A stretch of DNA of 64,000 bases from positions 230,503-294,502 of the forward strand of contig CANMFM010000003.1 in the NCBI GenBank assembly GCA_947497175.1. Direction: 5' to 3'. The translations under genes and the position numbers were made by a program. Under the pieces are notes generated by a model that did no database searches, was not told the DNA's origin, and was given only the letters and a program-made list of their open reading frames with translations. The stretch comes from an uncultured Aquimarina sp. GTDB taxonomy: Bacteria; Bacteroidota; Bacteroidia; Flavobacteriales; Flavobacteriaceae. The first letter of the stretch is position 1, and each line of letters starts with the position of its first letter. Of this stretch, positions 62,138 through 64,000 are shown in pieces.

Positions 62138-63865
62138 ATGCAAATCACAAATTCTGATATAATCGCCAGAGTTGAAGAATGGTTAACTCCTGTTTTTGAC
62201 AAAAACACTCAACTCGAAATCAAAAAATTACTAGAGAAACCTCAAGAATTAGAAGAAAGCTTCTATAAAGATCTTGAATTTGGTACAGGTGGTATGCGAG
62301 GTATTATGGGAGTTGGCACGAACCGAATCAACAAATATACTCTAGGAAAAAGTACTCAGGGATTAAGTAATTATGTACTGAACCAATTCCCAAATGAACA
62401 ACCAAAGGCTGTGATAGCTTATGATTGCAGAAATAATAGCGCTACCTTAGCGCAAACTGTAGCCGATGTATTTTCTGCTAACGGAATTAAGGTGTATCTG
62501 TTTAGTGATCTTCGCCCAACTCCAGAATTATCATTTGCCGTAAAAGAATTAGGGTGCCATTGTGGTATCGTTTTAACAGCAAGTCATAACCCCCCAGAGT
62601 ATAATGGTTATAAAGTATACTGGCAAGACGGAGGACAATTAGTCCCGCCTCAAGACCAAGAAATTATTTCAGAAATAAATTCATTAAAATACTCGGATAT
62701 AAAGTTTGAAGCGAATTCAAACCTCATAAAAAAAATCGACGCTCAAATTGATGATGTATTTATAGAACAAAGCGTAAGAAATGGAAGTTTTATTGCATCG
62801 CAAGAGGCAAAAGATGATATAAAAATCGTTTTTACCTCGTTACATGGCACTTCGATTACTGCAGTTCCTGAAACTTTAGAAAAAGCAGGATATAAAAATG
62901 TGTACATTGTAAAGGAGCAAGCAGAACCTGATGGTAATTTCCCTACCGTTAAATCACCAAATCCAGAAGAACCCGAAGCCTTACTTATGGCCATGCAACT
63001 TGCAAAAGAAGTAGATGCGGATATTGTGATTGGTACTGATCCAGATTGTGATCGATTAGGAATAGCTGTGCGAAATGACAAAGGAGAATTACAACTTCTG
63101 AATGGTAATCAAACTATGATTGTGATGACTTGGTTCCTTTTAGATTATTATAAAAATGAAAAAGGATTTAATGGTAATGAGTTTATAGCTTCAACTATCG
63201 TTTCTACACCAATGATGAGAACACTTTCTGAAGCCTTTGGTGTTGCATATAAAGAAGTATTAACCGGATTTAAATGGATTGCAAAATTAATTAAAGACTA
63301 TCCTGAAATGCATTTTATTGGTGGAGGTGAAGAAAGTTTTGGATATATGGTAGGAGATTTTGTGCGAGATAAAGATGCCGTGACCTCTACCCTATTAGCA
63401 TGTGAAATTGTAGCACATACAAAAGCCAATCATAGTTCATTTTATAGTACATTACTCCATCTATATACCACTCATGGTTTTTATAAAGAGAGTTTAGTTT
63501 CTTTGGTAAAACAAGGAATAGATGGTGCTGCCGAAATTAAACAAACCATGGTTACTCTAAGAAATACCCCACCGGAGTATATCAATAATGAAAAGGTTGT
63601 GTTAATTGAAGATTACCAAACAAGCTTAGCAATTAATACTCAAGATCAAAGCGAAACAATTATTGATACGCCAAAATCTAATGTATTGATATTTTATACA
63701 GAATCCGGAAGCAAAATTGCAGCCAGACCAAGTGGTACTGAACCTAAAATTAAATTTTACATCAGCGTTCAGGATACATTAAACAAAATCTCAGATTTTG
63801 ATCTTGTTCAACAACGTTTAGATAATAAGATTGAAACTATTAAAAAAGATTTGAAATTAAATTAA
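62138..63865 (+). CDS. phospho-sugar mutase (PGM/PMM family)
   Basis: A 575-aa protein from ATG 62138 (MQITNSDIIARVEEWL); the TTG at 62078 adds 20 unlikely residues. It has the alpha-D-phosphohexomutase signature TASHNPPEYNGYKVYWQDGGQ with the catalytic phospho-Ser, the metal loop DPDCDRLG, the sugar-binding GGGEESFGYM, and the C-terminal phosphate loop RPSGTEPKIKFY. The long form (about 575 aa) fits PgcA-type phosphoglucomutase/phosphomannomutase. It interconverts hexose 1- and 6-phosphates for envelope sugar synthesis. Confidence 0.95.
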   Translation: MQITNSDIIARVEEWLTPVFDKNTQLEIKKLLEKPQELEESFYKDLEFGTGGMRGIMGVGTNRINKYTLGKSTQGLSNYVLNQFPNEQPKAVIAYDCRNNSATLAQTVADVFSANGIKVYLFSDLRPTPELSFAVKELGCHCGIVLTASHNPPEYNGYKVYWQDGGQLVPPQDQEIISEINSLKYSDIKFEANSNLIKKIDAQIDDVFIEQSVRNGSFIASQEAKDDIKIVFTSLHGTSITAVPETLEKAGYKNVYIVKEQAEPDGNFPTVKSPNPEEPEALLMAMQLAKEVDADIVIGTDPDCDRLGIAVRNDKGELQLLNGNQTMIVMTWFLLDYYKNEKGFNGNEFIASTIVSTPMMRTLSEAFGVAYKEVLTGFKWIAKLIKDYPEMHFIGGGEESFGYMVGDFVRDKDAVTSTLLACEIVAHTKANHSSFYSTLLHLYTTHGFYKESLVSLVKQGIDGAAEIKQTMVTLRNTPPEYINNEKVVLIEDYQTSLAINTQDQSETIIDTPKSNVLIFYTESGSKIAARPSGTEPKIKFYISVQDTLNKISDFDLVQQRLDNKIETIKKDLKLN

Positions 63866-63926
63866 GGTCCAAATTAGCAAAGTCATCGTTTAAAAGGAAT
63901 AATACCAAAAATTATATATAAATAAA

Positions 63927-63948
63927 AAAGAGTGCAGTTGCACTCTTT
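63927..63948. terminator. terminator-like hairpin at the right edge
   Basis: AAAGAGTGCA (63927-63936) and TGCACTCTTT (63939-63948), preceded by an A-run. It can end the mutase gene and, in the other direction, a minus-strand gene entering from beyond 64000. The frame at 63972-64000 (minus) could be such a gene's last codons (SFNFRVSP, stop). Confidence 0.5.
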
Positions 63949-64000
63949 CTCTTCACACAAATCATCTTAATTTAGGGGCTTACTCTAAAATTAAAACTCA

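Overview
The window looks like chromosomal DNA of a marine Flavobacteriaceae bacterium (Bacteroidota), perhaps Aquimarina-like; the genus is an inference. The evidence is low GC, a GldF-GldG gliding-motility fusion, a T9SS-type C-terminal tail, DUF4199 and DUF6443/RHS families, a CarB without its allosteric domain, and promoters of the Bacteroidetes form TTG-N18..21-TAnnTTTG (clearest before rpmH, rpmE2 and the DEAD-box helicase gene).

Positions 1-6.7 kb are an eroded accessory region. It holds a membrane protein cut by the window edge, a lipoprotein gene split by an in-frame TAA, a two-gene unit whose second gene seems to have lost its first codons to another in-frame TAA, a two-gene unit of unknown function (3974-5085), a tyrosine-integrase remnant with at least two frameshifts, a possible tRNA-Ser-like attachment scar, and a frameshifted DUF5655 remnant. 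This reads as a decayed integrative element.

Positions 6.7-33 kb are mostly ordinary. They carry an AraC regulator with a DUF1761/TolB-like/DUF3052 operon, an FAD/NAD(P)-binding protein, a PAS histidine kinase with an overlapping receiver protein, a DEAD-box helicase, a YecE protein, a LolA-like protein and a giant BNR/sortilin-type propeller. These are followed by purC, phoH, a SAM hydrolase (DUF62), an ABM monooxygenase, gldFG, an orphan FecE-type ATPase with no canonical start, rmuC, a serine beta-lactamase-like hydrolase and a thioesterase. Intergenic DNA here holds a three-stem structured element (24815-24914), an inverted repeat (25275-25356) and a MITE-like palindromic element (27794-27969).

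Positions 33-44 kb are the second accessory block. A truncated REP-associated (RAYT/Y1) transposase lies next to a RadC/JAB gene cut at its HNHPSG metal motif by a REP-like palindrome. Upstream, on the same strand, is a large export operon: a 1545-aa SpvB/YD-like protein with three PKD-like repeats, a roughly 1580-aa DUF6443/RHS protein with a tandemly duplicated beta-rich domain and a variable C-terminus, and a lipoprotein. This is the best candidate for an undescribed system: a surface or secreted RHS pair with a possible immunity or anchoring lipoprotein.

Positions 44-64 kb are mostly core genes: a c-type cytochrome lipoprotein, a miniature T9SS-tail protein, carB, rpmH, a TPR-like membrane protein, a thioredoxin-fold protein without its second cysteine, a half-length TSUP transporter, a lytic transglycosylase, an alpha/beta hydrolase, a small GNAT protein, mtaB, a peptide-binding lipoprotein, an alternate-type GlmU, rpmE2, two DUF4199 paralogues next to a family 2 glycosyltransferase, and a phosphosugar mutase. 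A degenerate intergenic repeat family recurs between these genes. No tRNA, rRNA or CRISPR array was recognised.
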